Source of the DNA: Hysterangium stoloniferum
Taxonomy: Eukaryota > Basidiomycota > Agaricomycetes > Hysterangiales > Hysterangiaceae
Direction of reading: 5' to 3'
DNA length: 64,000 bases
Assembly (NCBI GenBank): GCA_015178975.1
Contig: WHVD01000049.1
Span: 1 to 64,000, forward strand
Made by a program: the position numbers and the translations under genes. The notes beneath the pieces are model-generated. The model made no database searches and was not told the DNA's origin. It saw only the letters and a list, made by a program, of their open reading frames with translations. Every line of letters starts with the position of its first letter. Position 1 is the stretch's first letter. Below are positions 1-10,530 of this stretch, piece by piece.

Positions 1-1216
1 ACAGTGGAACGTTACTGAAGTTCGCGGCGGAAACTTATGTCGTTAGAGGAATGACGGTGCCAATTCTTTTTGGGAGAAGACTTCCATATTAATTATGAAA
101 TTGGTACTCTAAGAGATCAGCCGTTGGGATCTAGACTTATTCTCCCGGGACGACAGGGTTTTATTCCAGCCAGTTCTTCTAAGGAACCTCAACCTTTGAC
201 CTTCACCGTCAATAAGGCCCCTTTCGGGAAGCATGAGAAGGAGTCATCCAAACTCACCTCTCTCCCCGATAAAGGTGTGCGTACTGAAAGAGTCGCGCGA
301 GCCTTGGAGGATTGCACTATCGATCCAGAGTCAGCCAGACTAGTGCCTATTTTTGTTGAAGATCTAAAGGGCGAGGAATGGATTGTTGAAGGAATTGTAC
401 TGCAAAACGAAGACGGTTCTATATTAGCCACACCAATCACGGCAATTTCAAGGAATAGTGCGGCAGTACCTTTAGCCAATCCATCGCTAACCCCTAAGAC
501 TATCCGACGAGGGAGACAATAGGGATAATTCATGACCCTGCTCGTTGGGCTCACAAGCCCAGGTCACTCGAGGAGAAAGGTTTAATGGTAGCAGCGACCA
601 AGATCGCACACCTTATCGAAAGTCTCTCTCAACTTGAGGAGGACCGTCAAGTCACCTCAGAAAGGCCTAAGCCACCTGTTGAACCAGAGATTGCAGACGA
701 TTTCGAACCGCCTGGTCCTAAGACGGCTGCAGTGGCTGATAATGAGAAATTTGCCTCAGAGGATCTTCACAAGTTAGTCAATTTGGGACCGGATATACCA
801 ACGGAGGTCCTGCCACGTCTCAGATCAGTTTTGACTGAGAACGTTAAGGCTTTCGGAGTCGACGGACAGTTAGGGCAAGTAGAATGTAGAGTCCCTGTCC
901 CCTTGAAAGAGGGCGCCCAGCCCATATCCATGCCTATGTTCCCCTCGTCCCCTGCCAATAGGGAGAGTTATAGACGAGCAAATGGATACCTGGTTCGAAC
1001 AGGGTGTCATTGAGCCATCTAAAAGCCCCTGGGAGCGCCAGCCTTTGTAGTATATCACAATGGTAAACCGCGGGTGGTCATCGACTATCGGAAACTTAAC
1101 CATCTCACTGTTCCAGACGAATTCCCTTTACCACGTCAATCAGAGATTATGCAAGCTCTGTCAGGGTCAAATGTTCTTTCTCTTTCGATGCGCTAGCCGG
1201 GTTTACTCAATTAGAA
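1..1216 (+). pseudogene. Gypsy element 1: decayed protease tail, linker and RT N-terminus
   Basis: This is the start of the pol region of a Ty3/gypsy element whose 5' part lies outside the window. Reading frames break near 68, between 522 and 585, near 965, near 1025 and near 1190. Translated pieces match, segment by segment, the second gypsy copy at 34640-35800: the end of the aspartic protease domain (GEDFHINYEIG), a linker, and the RT entry region (KPRVVIDYRKLN). The breaks are single-base shifts, not large deletions, so this part is a pseudogene while the downstream frame stays open. Sequence errors could explain some shifts, but five within 1.2 kb favour real decay. Not expressed as one polyprotein in the form seen here. 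Confidence 0.85.
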
Positions 1217-4075
1217 ATGTTGGAGGACGATAAGCCCAAAACAGCCTTTAGATCCCATAGAGGGCTGTGGCAATTTAAAAGGATGCCATTTGGGCTCAGA
1301 AACGGCCCCTCTACATTCCAGCGCGTCATGCAAACAGTTTTAGCACCCTACTTGTGGATTTTTTGTTTAGTCTACATCGATGACATAGTCATATTCTCTA
1401 AGAACTGGGATGATCATTTGCTTCACCTGAATCAGGTGCTTGGCGCTATCGCTTTGGCCGGTATCACTCTCTCTCCCAAGAAATGTTTTATCGGATATAA
1501 TTCGATATTGTTATTGGGTCATAAAGTATCTAGGCTGGGTTTTTCAACCCACCAAGAAAAAGTTCGCGCTATATTGGAATTGGCCCCACCCACTAAGGTT
1601 TCTGATCTACAACGGTTCCTTGGAATGGTCCTTTACTTTTCAGCATATATACCATTTTATTCATGGATGGTGTCCCCTTTATTCTCGCTCCTAAAAAAGG
1701 GAACACCTTGGATGTGGACTGCTGAACATGTCCGAGCTTATGAGGATGTTAAAACCGCATTAGGATCAGCTCCAGTGCTGGGACATCCAGTTAGTGGGAT
1801 GCCCTACCGATTGTATACGGACACTTTGGATTTTGCCTTGGGTTGTTGCCTCCAACAAGTCCAGAAGATGGCTTTAGGAGATTTAGTGGACACTAAAATC
1901 TATGCCCAAGCCAAATTGGCTTTTGACCGTGCGCAGGACGTGCCATCCTTTGTTCATCGGTACAAAACCAAACAGCCCGAGATTGAGTGGTCAGATTCAT
2001 GGGGATCCACTTTTGAGGCGACCGAAGTTACTGTTGAACGAGTCATTGCATATTGGAGTCGCACGCTGAAAAGCGCTGAGCGTAACTATTCTGCTACTGA
2101 ACGGGAAGCATTAGCAGCAAAGGAGGGACTGGTCCACTTTCAACCTTTCATTGAAGGTGAACATGTCCTGCTCATTACGGACCATGCAGCTCTGCAATGG
2201 GCTAGATCTTACGAGAACACTAATCGTCGACTAGCCGCATGGGGGGCGATATACGCTGCATTTCCAGGTCTCGAGATTTTGCATCGAGCAGGGAGAGTTC
2301 ACAGCAATGTGGATCCACTGTCCAGACTCCCTCGGGTACCAGCCTTCGTGAGCCCTATTAGAGATGATTTGCAGGCTATCACCTCGACTTCTCTGGACAA
2401 GAGTACTGAGGAAAAACTATGGAAAGACGAACCCGCTAAGAAAGCGGTCTTCTCTACCATACTCGATTCTATGGAGCCTTTCGGAGTAACTCAAAAGGTC
2501 CGACGGTCAGAATGGGATACTCATAACGCAATAAGGAATGACCAGGAAGACGAGTCCGACTTCGCATTGTGTCATCCTCAGCTACTAATCAGCATCGAGG
2601 AGGGATATATAAAGAAATTTCTAGAGGGTTATTCAAAGGACCCGGTTTTCAGGAATCTCTACGCTTTAGATACCCCTTCACCCAATGTGGTTGTTACTCC
2701 TTCTCACTACTTCGTGGGAGCAAACCGACTCCTGTACTTTCACGACTCGGACTGGAAAAGTCGAGTCTGTGTACCCAGAACCATGATTAACTCGATTCTA
2801 AGGTTGGTGCATGATAACCCTTTTGAGGGAGCACACGCCGGAGGCCAGCGGTTGTTCAACCTGATGAAAGACCGGTTCTTTTGGCCAAGAATGCTACAAG
2901 ATTGCATGTCGTACGCGTGTACCTGCGATATCTGCCAAAAAACCAAAGTCGATCGCACCGCTCGTCAAGGAGCCCTCAGACCAGCTGACGTACCTTTTAG
3001 GCCATTCGAAGTAGTTTCTATGGACTTAATCACTGGACTACCCGATTCAGGAAAGGATTCGTCTTCCGCAGTCTTCATTGCCGTTGATAAATTGACGCAT
3101 TACGCTATTACAATACCTACCTTCTCGAACCTTACAGCTGAAGGATTCGCACGAATATTCGTCAAACAGGTAGCGAGCCCCTTCGGACTGCCCTCTCGAA
3201 TAATCTGTGACCGGGATAAGAGATGGACCTGCAGGTTTTGGCGGGAAGTCTGTAAGATCTATGGTACCACCCTTGCGGTATCTTCGGCTCATCATCCTCA
3301 AACGGATGGGCAAATGGAGAATATGAACGCGACCATAGAACAGATGCTTCGAGCCTATTGTGCCTCTGCTAAGGAAAGCTGGTCCCAGTGGATTGAGGTA
3401 GTTGTTCACACATACAACTCGACTGTTCACAGTTCCACAAACTACGCCCCGGCCTTCTTATTAATGGGATACCTCCCAAGAGGAATGTCTCGAGTTCTAG
3501 GAGGTGATGAGCCCCTAGTTCCTAGAGAACTATCAGACAGCCCTATGGCCGACCAATGGATCCTTGAGCTAGAAAATCATCGGCAGATGGCGCGGGATTC
3601 AATCGCTCGAGCCCAAGAGATTCAAGCACGAGCGTATAACAAGAAGCAAAGACCTGTAGAAGATATCTCTGAGGGAGACTTTGTATTGGTGAACCCCCAC
3701 TCCCTCGAACTGGTGGAAGTCAAGGGAACGGGGAAGAAACTAATACAAAGACGGATTGGACCATTCAAGGTCCTTGAGAAATTGAACTCTCAAGTATTTA
3801 GGCTTAAGATTCCCCCGGAGTATCCTATGCATCCAGTCATTAATCGGGATCATCTGCGGAAATATCAACCCTCTCCTTCCAAGCTAGGTCTGAGACCCCA
3901 ACTTGAGAACTTAAGAGAGTTGAAATCAGATCATGAAGAATATGAAGTCGAAGCTATTGTTGGACATAGGAAACAGCGAAATCGTCTGCTATTTAGGGTG
4001 CGCTGGAAAGGTTACGGACCCGAGGAGGATTCGTGGTTAAGCAGCACTGACCTTAGAAACACTCCGCACTTCTGA
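1217..4075 (+). CDS. Gypsy element 1 pol: RT, RNase H, integrase, chromodomain
   Basis: An open frame of 952 codons; the first Met lies inside RT, so this is the downstream part of a polyprotein. RT carries the catalytic YIDD at residues 53-56. RNase H runs from about 195 to 385 and includes the LITDHAALQW strand. The integrase zinc-binding H2C2 box lies near 531-575 and ends CDICQ. The DDE core starts near 594, with Asp in SMDLITGL (about 601), Asp in CDRDKRW (about 663) and Glu in QMENMN (about 699). A chromodomain ends the protein (about 911-950, RVRWKGYGPEEDSW). Such chromodomains are typical of chromoviruses and are thought to steer integration to modified histones. The frame is intact although the 5' pol is broken. 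Confidence 0.93.
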   Translation: MLEDDKPKTAFRSHRGLWQFKRMPFGLRNGPSTFQRVMQTVLAPYLWIFCLVYIDDIVIFSKNWDDHLLHLNQVLGAIALAGITLSPKKCFIGYNSILLLGHKVSRLGFSTHQEKVRAILELAPPTKVSDLQRFLGMVLYFSAYIPFYSWMVSPLFSLLKKGTPWMWTAEHVRAYEDVKTALGSAPVLGHPVSGMPYRLYTDTLDFALGCCLQQVQKMALGDLVDTKIYAQAKLAFDRAQDVPSFVHRYKTKQPEIEWSDSWGSTFEATEVTVERVIAYWSRTLKSAERNYSATEREALAAKEGLVHFQPFIEGEHVLLITDHAALQWARSYENTNRRLAAWGAIYAAFPGLEILHRAGRVHSNVDPLSRLPRVPAFVSPIRDDLQAITSTSLDKSTEEKLWKDEPAKKAVFSTILDSMEPFGVTQKVRRSEWDTHNAIRNDQEDESDFALCHPQLLISIEEGYIKKFLEGYSKDPVFRNLYALDTPSPNVVVTPSHYFVGANRLLYFHDSDWKSRVCVPRTMINSILRLVHDNPFEGAHAGGQRLFNLMKDRFFWPRMLQDCMSYACTCDICQKTKVDRTARQGALRPADVPFRPFEVVSMDLITGLPDSGKDSSSAVFIAVDKLTHYAITIPTFSNLTAEGFARIFVKQVASPFGLPSRIICDRDKRWTCRFWREVCKIYGTTLAVSSAHHPQTDGQMENMNATIEQMLRAYCASAKESWSQWIEVVVHTYNSTVHSSTNYAPAFLLMGYLPRGMSRVLGGDEPLVPRELSDSPMADQWILELENHRQMARDSIARAQEIQARAYNKKQRPVEDISEGDFVLVNPHSLELVEVKGTGKKLIQRRIGPFKVLEKLNSQVFRLKIPPEYPMHPVINRDHLRKYQPSPSKLGLRPQLENLRELKSDHEEYEVEAIVGHRKQRNRLLFRVRWKGYGPEEDSWLSSTDLRNTPHF

Positions 4076-4332
4076 GGGCGTACAAGGCGCTGTTCAACAT
4101 TTAACGGGATATATGCGCTCAAGGAATCATCTATTCCCTCTCTTTTGTAACTTCCTTTCAGAAATATCTCAGTTATTCAGTGAGCCATCTCGTTGGCTTT
4201 TATTCTTTTTCATTTTTCTATCCCTTCGGTCGATTGGGACAACCATTAATTGGCAGCAGACACATTTCCCCAAAACCCGGCCACAATTAATGAATTTTAT
4301 TTAACGACCAACCGAGCGGAGTTTCAATTCAA

Positions 4333-4340
4333 TATATAAA
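4333..4340 (+). promoter_or_regulatory. TATA-like box upstream of the extra gypsy ORF
   Basis: A TATATAAA sequence lies about 110 bp before the ATG at 4451, followed by a pyrimidine-rich leader. This resembles an ordinary fungal core promoter and is separate from the LTR promoter. It suggests that the post-pol ORF could be transcribed on its own. Confidence 0.4.
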
Positions 4341-4450
4341 AAAAAGTACACGTAAATTCGCATAAATTTTCTTTATCTTTCACACCACATCCTTCACCTA
4401 TCTACAGCCCTTCCCTCTATCTTCAACTTCACCGCTTTTATCGTGCTATA

Positions 4451-5863
4451 ATGCTCCCTTTCCAACAAAACAAGCAAGTCCTCCCTAAGTTCAAAAAGGT
4501 CCCGCGAGCCCCGACAGCCAGTACATCCACGACCGGTGGGGGATTCATCACCCGTGTGCCTCGTACAGACAATGTCGAGAGCAATTGGGGTACCCAAGAA
4601 TCAACCCCCCTGTCAACTTTCTCCTTTGGTGATGAACCGGGGAAAAATACCGGTACGGATTGGAGCAAGCCGTTAGGCCCCTCCATCAGACCGTCATCTG
4701 AGGAAGTCGCTGCTAGCATGCGGAAGCAGGAAATGTTCATGGAAGAACACAACGCAAGGAGACTCACCCGCAAAAGAGAAAGGCGTGCTGAGTATAGAAG
4801 TCAACAGGAGGCGAGGGGAGCAAGAGAAGGAGTCCCCTCCAAGCGGCAGCGGTGTGAGTACAGAGCGCAATGCGGAAACAGAGCTTCCGTGCCGATCCTT
4901 CCCCCCGCGGGAGAGAAATGGGCCGACTTCGCGGAGACCGATGATAGCGAGGGTGGGACACCTTGTATTAGGACGACGGGAACCAAGAGCTGGAAGGAGA
5001 AGGAGGGTACCATCTTTTACAACTGGGAGCTACTTCGACGCATTAAGTTGCAACGCATATTTCTTACCCAAGGGGACGGTCAAACGCTGCCCCAACAAGA
5101 AAAGGGATACCGTAGGGGACCAATTGAGTTTTCCTCGGACGAGGATGAGGAGGAGGACGAGAACAGGAATGGCATGTATAGCATCCGATCTCTGGGAGAG
5201 GATTGCCATGAAGGGTTCCTTCTCCTGTCTAAAGTTCGTTTCGTAACCAGCGACCCCAACCAAAGACAAATGCGGAGACCGTCATCCAGAGTATGGAGGG
5301 GTCACCGCCCTAGTCAACAGTCACTGGAATGCGAACCTTCCACGATTCCGGTCCCACATCTCTCGCCAACGTCGAGGCCCCTTCCCATCATTCACCCTAC
5401 ACACACTCCCTCAGCCCCGATTCTAACGCCTCATTTACCTCCCTCTTCAAAAGCTGTACCAGTCCCAACCTCACTTGGGATGTCGAGGCCCCCTCCCATC
5501 CTTCACCCGACACACACTCCCTCAGCCCAACGCGAACCTTCCCCGATTCTGGTGCCTCGTCTCTCTCCCTCCCCGAAAGCTATACCGGTACCGACCCAAC
5601 TTCCGCCGTCACCGGGTATCCCTCCCGACTCTCCGTATTCATATTGCATGTCCTTGGCTAGCCCTATCCAGGACCTTCCACCAGAGCGAATGGATGTCGA
5701 TTTGGACCCCCCTACACCGGACGTCATCGATCCCCTGGCAAGCAGAAAGGTGAAGGAGATGCAGAAAGCCACCACTCCTCTCCGAGAACAATCCCCTATT
5801 CCCGTCCTTGACAGCCCGGTTCCCCTCACTGAGCCGTATCCACAACTTTCTGGATGCGAGTAG
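4451..5863 (+). CDS. Post-pol ORF of gypsy element 1, unknown function (470 aa)
   Basis: This open frame of 470 codons lies between pol and the 3' LTR, where other retroelements may carry env or accessory genes. I do not recognise a domain. The N-terminal third is basic and Ser/Thr-rich. A charged stretch near 80-130 has many Arg/Glu. An acidic run (SSDEDEEEDE) lies near 228-237. Residues about 295-400 are proline-rich and repeat units such as HPTHTPSA and SPSPKAIPVPT. No signal peptide or membrane span is evident, so a viral-type envelope is unlikely. The stop codon overlaps the next ATG in a different frame (ATGCGAGTAG), so the two ORFs may be one gene with a frameshift or a coupled pair. 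Confidence 0.6.
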   Translation: MLPFQQNKQVLPKFKKVPRAPTASTSTTGGGFITRVPRTDNVESNWGTQESTPLSTFSFGDEPGKNTGTDWSKPLGPSIRPSSEEVAASMRKQEMFMEEHNARRLTRKRERRAEYRSQQEARGAREGVPSKRQRCEYRAQCGNRASVPILPPAGEKWADFAETDDSEGGTPCIRTTGTKSWKEKEGTIFYNWELLRRIKLQRIFLTQGDGQTLPQQEKGYRRGPIEFSSDEDEEEDENRNGMYSIRSLGEDCHEGFLLLSKVRFVTSDPNQRQMRRPSSRVWRGHRPSQQSLECEPSTIPVPHLSPTSRPLPIIHPTHTPSAPILTPHLPPSSKAVPVPTSLGMSRPPPILHPTHTPSAQREPSPILVPRLSPSPKAIPVPTQLPPSPGIPPDSPYSYCMSLASPIQDLPPERMDVDLDPPTPDVIDPLASRKVKEMQKATTPLREQSPIPVLDSPVPLTEPYPQLSGCE

Positions 5864-6495
5864 CTGTCAACTACCCTTCCGAACAGTTTCCTGTCAGAAG
5901 GGTGCTATCAGAGCTCGTGCCAGTACTTCAGCAACCGGTCCTTCAAGGGAGCCTCAAGGGTTGTCGTGGTCTGGCTCCGTTGTCGGAGATAATGGAGGAT
6001 TTCTATCTCTCCTTCGAGGATCTCGCAGAGGGGAAGAACTTTGCACGAGCAGCACGGGAGATTAAACTCTCTATGTTCCGGCACATCATAGTGGAGCTTC
6101 ACCGTCTGCCCCCAGACTCTGCGAATGTCCTCTCTATTGCTGGCTTAGTAGATTTACTCGAGGCCCTCGTCCTGATGCCTCCCACAGAGACCACCATGCA
6201 ACCACACGTTCCTGCCCTACTGCCCGCATCTTTGTTTCCCCTCCCCAATGCTCCTCTTCTCGCACGGATTTCCGCTCCACTGGTTAGTGTCCGCGCAGTC
6301 GTTCGTTGCAGAGAGAAAGCCTACAGACGATGGGCCGACTCCTTGTACAGGAATTCTAGTGATTTGACTTGGGCGAGAATAGCTGAATCCTTCAGAGTAA
6401 AAAGGGAACGATGGGGAAACCTCATTTTGGACCTTGGGGGATCCTCACAGGAAGCTTGGGGCGGCGTCCCAGATGCTCTTCAACACCTAGTATAG
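5854..6495 (+). CDS. Second post-pol ORF of gypsy element 1 (213 aa), unknown
   Basis: The frame starts ten bases before the end of the preceding ORF and stops 25 bp before the 3' LTR. It is predicted to be largely helical. It has a Leu-rich middle (residues about 60-115), a proline-rich segment, and a basic C-terminal part rich in Arg and Trp (about 150-190). No known domain is recognised. The overlap suggests either a -1 shift that fuses it to the upstream product or an old frameshift in a single ORF of about 680 codons. It lies inside the element, between pol and the polypurine tract, so it would move with it. Confidence 0.5.
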   Translation: MRVAVNYPSEQFPVRRVLSELVPVLQQPVLQGSLKGCRGLAPLSEIMEDFYLSFEDLAEGKNFARAAREIKLSMFRHIIVELHRLPPDSANVLSIAGLVDLLEALVLMPPTETTMQPHVPALLPASLFPLPNAPLLARISAPLVSVRAVVRCREKAYRRWADSLYRNSSDLTWARIAESFRVKRERWGNLILDLGGSSQEAWGGVPDALQHLV

Positions 6496-6507
6496 CACAT
6501 CCCTTCG

Positions 6508-6520
6508 AACTGGGGGGCAC
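6508..6520 (+). other. Polypurine tract of gypsy element 1
   Basis: The G-rich stretch GAACTGGGGGGCAC ends directly at the TG that opens the 3' LTR. This is where plus-strand priming takes place in Ty3-type elements. Confidence 0.65.
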
Positions 6521-7162
6521 TGTAAAGGGTATGCATATATGCATACCTGGACTAAGGAATAATAACTGGATTATAGTACTTTATTATTTACCTTTTATTT
6601 TCTTTCATTATATTCTTTCTATCTTTCGAGCACACCTTGATTTTGTAGTTCAAAGCTTTGTGTATACGTATGGGCACTCTCGGCGCCAAAAGAGACAGAC
6701 AACTTTTACCCAGCAGACACCACCTCGTAACGACTCAGACGTCAAATAGTGAGAGGTGTCAAGGGTAGTATCTCAGCTACCATAAGGGTAGCATTCTCTA
6801 GTCTACTAATAGCCTTTTGGACTCGAACCATTAAGGTCGAGTTCCGCTTTCAAGACTTTGCGCTCGTCGACACTGTAGTCGACTCGCGCTACTATTACTC
6901 TATCCTAGATACTCAGTCTTTAGCTGAGTATCTTACTTATTTCTAGCTACTAGTTGTACCGTAAAAGGTCAACTCATTATCTTACTGTTTAAGCCGTCAC
7001 GAGCAACTATACAGTTGCTCTTGAGACGTGCAGTGCGTTCTTATGCCAGTACTAACAGTCTAGTAATCTATAGTATTGTACTGACGGTCAATACTCTCTA
7101 ATAGTAGTTGAATAAACACTATTCTTCGTATATTGAGCGGTCAGAATCCACCACTCCTCACA
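6521..7162 (+). repeat. 3' LTR of gypsy element 1
   Basis: A 642-bp LTR that opens TGTAAAGG directly after the polypurine tract and ends CTCACA. A perfect 20-bp palindrome lies at 6528-6547. The LTR aligns in order with the LTRs at 30187-31203 and 50822-51224, including the shared tract ending CCACTCTTCACA. Beyond 7162 the sequence switches abruptly to a reverse LTR of another family, so this element inserted into that LTR. The left target duplication is outside the window. Confidence 0.85.
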
Positions 7163-7634
7163 CTTAGTATGAGACTGATACAGGCGTATGAGGGTATTCT
7201 GAGTCGATATTCTGATTGCCTAGTAACTACAACTACAGCGGGTTCATATACAAGTAACAGGTGTCTGGAAATTACTAATGGGGAGAAGGGCGGAACACGG
7301 TATTAACAATAAGCTTGACTAGGAACGGGAAGTTTATGATTAGTTCGGAGGCCGATGATAACCGAGAGCGGGATTACGATAAAAGGAAATAGTTCAAGGA
7401 CTACAAATATAGATAGACATATGCGAAACATAAGATTGAACGGATCAACATAATAAAGGGGACGTATCAAAGTTTGACCAGACAATACGAGTTGTTTTGA
7501 CATGGGCGTAAACGGAGTTTGATCTTCGCGAAAACATTCGTCAGCTTCGGGGCCGATGGTTTCCGAGAGGATGACTTGTCGTTGACAAGTGGCGATAACC
7601 TCAGGACCGATAGGGTTGCGACACGGTCGTAACA
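7163..7634 (-). repeat. Truncated reverse LTR (same subfamily as 55759-56480)
   Basis: On the minus strand it opens TGTTACGACC at 7634 and can be followed down to 7163, where the gypsy element interrupts it. It aligns along its length with 55985-56480. It abuts an alpha-kinase exon at about 7645 and so truncates that gene's 5' side. Confidence 0.75.
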
Positions 7635-7644
7635 CTGTGACATT

Positions 7645-8722
7645 GAGGTTACAAGAAGTGATGAAATTGAGACAGTTCTTATGCAGAAGAACTGGCAAGA
7701 GCACATTGGATGTGGTGGATGGCAGGGTGGATATTTGGGCCATGGGCTTTACAAATATGCCTTTGAGGTACATGTAACCATACCATTTGGTGTGAAATGT
7801 AATTTATCTGATTTTCAGGGGAAAATACAAGAAAAAAACTTTGCACTCTTTGAGTGGAAATAAGTTTGTTGCCAATTCAATTCAGAGAATTTCAACAAGC
7901 TGCAGTCAGAACTCATGCTTCTAGCTTGGGGCAAATATTCTGTCAAGTCATTTAATGAATGCGTTAGGTCTAGTAATGCTGAAAATATACCAGGTGAGTC
8001 AAACCATAGATAACTGTGATTTGAAACCTAATTAATTGTTTGAATTTAAGCTCTCAGATGGAATACAGAGGATACCTTCATTGGAAAATTGGTAGATGAA
8101 GTAGAAGACACTACAAATTTCTCAGAAAGTTGTGAGCCCACCATATGGTGGAATGCATTCCTGGTGGCACTGTTGCTACCTAAACCAACATAAGAGGTCA
8201 AATTCTCTGGAAACGCAGAGGCCAGAAATAACATGGATAGACTTGGGATGTGTATTGATACCTTTGCACACCACACTGTCATTGACTCTGTTGGTGAGTT
8301 TCTATTTGCTGACCTGCAAGGTAGGTCCTTCCAATTAATGTGAATTTTATTACTATTCATCTGCCAAACTTGTAGGATTTATTTATGGGAATAACCCTCA
8401 GGCCCACAGGTACTGTATGTCCCAATATCATTGCTCATAAATATACTATAACATACATATGTTCAAGCTTCGATGAGACCAGTGGTTCATGGGACAAGGA
8501 TGCCAGTGCCATTCAGAACTTCCTCAATACAGACCAGTGTAATGATATTTGTTGCAGCCTAGAGTTTGACTGTATTTGTGTCAAAGTCCCACCACCTCCC
8601 ACCCCAAAAAGAGACATGAACTCTCACAAGCTCAATATGACATCCTCTTGGGGCTCACCTGCCATTGAAAATGTTATATCTCCTGTGCACAAGGAAGCAG
8701 TGCAACAGGCTGTCACTGACTA
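7645..8722 (+). pseudogene. Alpha-kinase domain gene relic
   Basis: Pieces resemble the atypical alpha-kinase (MHCK/EF2K-type) family that is expanded in Agaricomycetes. Seen are FALFEW, the FADLQG segment followed by NPQAH (related to the DPQAH-type loop), SWDKDASAIQNFL and QCNDICCSLEF. Good GT-AG introns are at 7768-7818, 7994-8050, 8321-8375 and 8410-8467, and the frame continues across them. Two in-frame TAA stops (7861-7863, and in the exon 8051-8320 before EVKFSG) and the lost 5' end show a pseudogene. The family name comes from motif recall and needs a profile search. An LTR ends 10 bp upstream, which explains the missing N-terminus. Confidence 0.6.
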
Positions 8723-8883
8723 GGATTGATTTATCTAGTTAACTTTCATTTCTTTGTGATGCTTTAATTAGAATGACAATTGATAATTGAATTTACTATT
8801 TGTCCTATATTTACATATATGATAACATTGCCTTGGAGATAGCCCAGACATTTTGAAGAGTTAGCTCATAGACATCCAAGGAC

Positions 8884-10513
8884 TCATATACATACTTCAG
8901 ATGCATACTTTTCATACTTAGCACTCACAAATCGCAAAAGATCTTCTCCTCCTAACTCTTCTTTCAATTGATGGACCACATCCTGATCTACAGGCTGCAG
9001 AAGGTTCTCAGCACTGAGATCTTTGTATGTACCAAGTGCCACATTAGGTGACATCCCAGATGGCAAAACCTTGTGTTTGTCCTTTCAAACCCAATGATTG
9101 TTGAAGTGATCTTGTAAATGGTTAAGCTCCTGTTGGATGAGCTTTGGCCATAACCACTGAACCAGCTCACTGTGATGTGTCAGTGATAATTAGATATCTA
9201 ATGAGTAAGACTTACTAATGATAAATGTGTTGGGATTTATTGGGATATGTTGCAAGCCATTGAGCTTTATGGTCTTGTACTGTACAGTAGCTTAGTCACC
9301 AGTTGTATTTACTAGGGGCTTTGTCACCCCCTTACCTGTCATTATACTGTCTACAGAATGTCCATTGGATTATAAATGTCCTCACTGGCATCCCAGTGTA
9401 CTTTCACATTATCACCCCACTTGAGATGAAGTTGGAGCCATCTGTGCTCAATGGTAGTATTGTGGATTGATTTAAAAAGTGGTGTGCAGGAAGGCCATCT
9501 ACACACAAATCCAGTGAAAATGTCTCTCTATACATACCCAATCATCAGTAGAAAAACAATAGACATAACACCATTGCACCTTAAGGCATTCACAATACCA
9601 AAGACTCTGCCAGTCTCACTCCCACAGTCAGTTGTTGTTTGAACAGACATGCCTATATTACATCAGTACAATAAATTGTCAGGTGGAAAACTCACTGCCC
9701 ATCTTTTCGATCAAGCTCAAATACAAATATGCAAGTGCCCCTTCAGACGATTGTTTGGAAGCACCCAGATCCCCAACATGCCCCTGACCATACATCTCGT
9801 ATTGCCCACAGCGGAAAACCAATCACTGCAAGCTTGTCATGACCATCCCCACTCCACTCTTGATGAGGGCCCAATGGCACAAGGGGCAAACGATTTATCT
9901 TTCTTGCCCCGGGTTGTCTGATCGCGAAACCGGTTGGGCCTTGAAGCCACATAGTTTGTGTAATAAAAATTCTAGAAAGAATTATTAAAAAATGCAGTAG
10001 GCTGCAATGCACACACATACCGCGTTAAGTTAACCCCAGTCCCTGCTTCCTTCACTACCCGTGGGCTTGCCGGCTTGTGAGATCCTGAGCTATTTGGTCA
10101 AGAACGAGTTGTCACTTCACGGTATTCGGGAGACTCTTCGTTGTAGCATCGCTACCTTGTAAGCCAAGCTGCCTGCGACGGCGAGCAATAGTTGCTTCAC
10201 TAATAAAAGAAAAAGTGAGGTTGAATATCTAGAGAGCGATACGAGTCGTACCTCATCTGGATGCCATGCTCTGCAAGAAGTAGCTTGCTGAGTACCTTAC
10301 GGTTGGTAATGCCACGTCGGTGGTATTCAATGAGAAGTTGCTTTATGTTTTCGTCTTTAGAAGGCGCTATGAATGGTTATTCGAAAAATGTTAACAATAA
10401 TTATATGAGGGAGTGGAAGATTACTCACGACAGTGCTTGTATTGATTGGGTCCTGAAGGATTCCGATTGTACTGGGTGCTAGGCTGGGATAACACAGACT
10501 CGGTATCTGACAT
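8884..10513 (-). pseudogene. Spliced integrase-core (DDE) domain gene, decayed
   Basis: Read right to left. The first exon (10513-10429) starts with ATG and ends at GTGAGT. A second exon, ending in EHGIQM, and a third (SEATIARRRRQLGL) form a likely HTH-type N-terminus. The integrase core follows: GDGHDKL carries the first Asp, TTDCGSE the second, and HNTTIEHRW the Glu. The C-terminal part includes WDASEDIYNP and LPSGMSPNVALGTYKDL. Stops and frame changes (after LPNTVK, in the region between the second Asp and the Glu, and near 9080) make it a pseudogene. Many basidiomycete genomes have this family, annotated only as integrase catalytic domain proteins. Whether it is a transposase or a host gene cannot be told here; no terminal repeats were seen. 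Confidence 0.6.
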
Positions 10514-10530
10514 CAACAACAATGATATGA

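Noticed and set aside
4451-6495. Retroviral-type envelope gene
   Set aside because: No signal peptide, membrane span or cysteine pattern; only its position suggests env.
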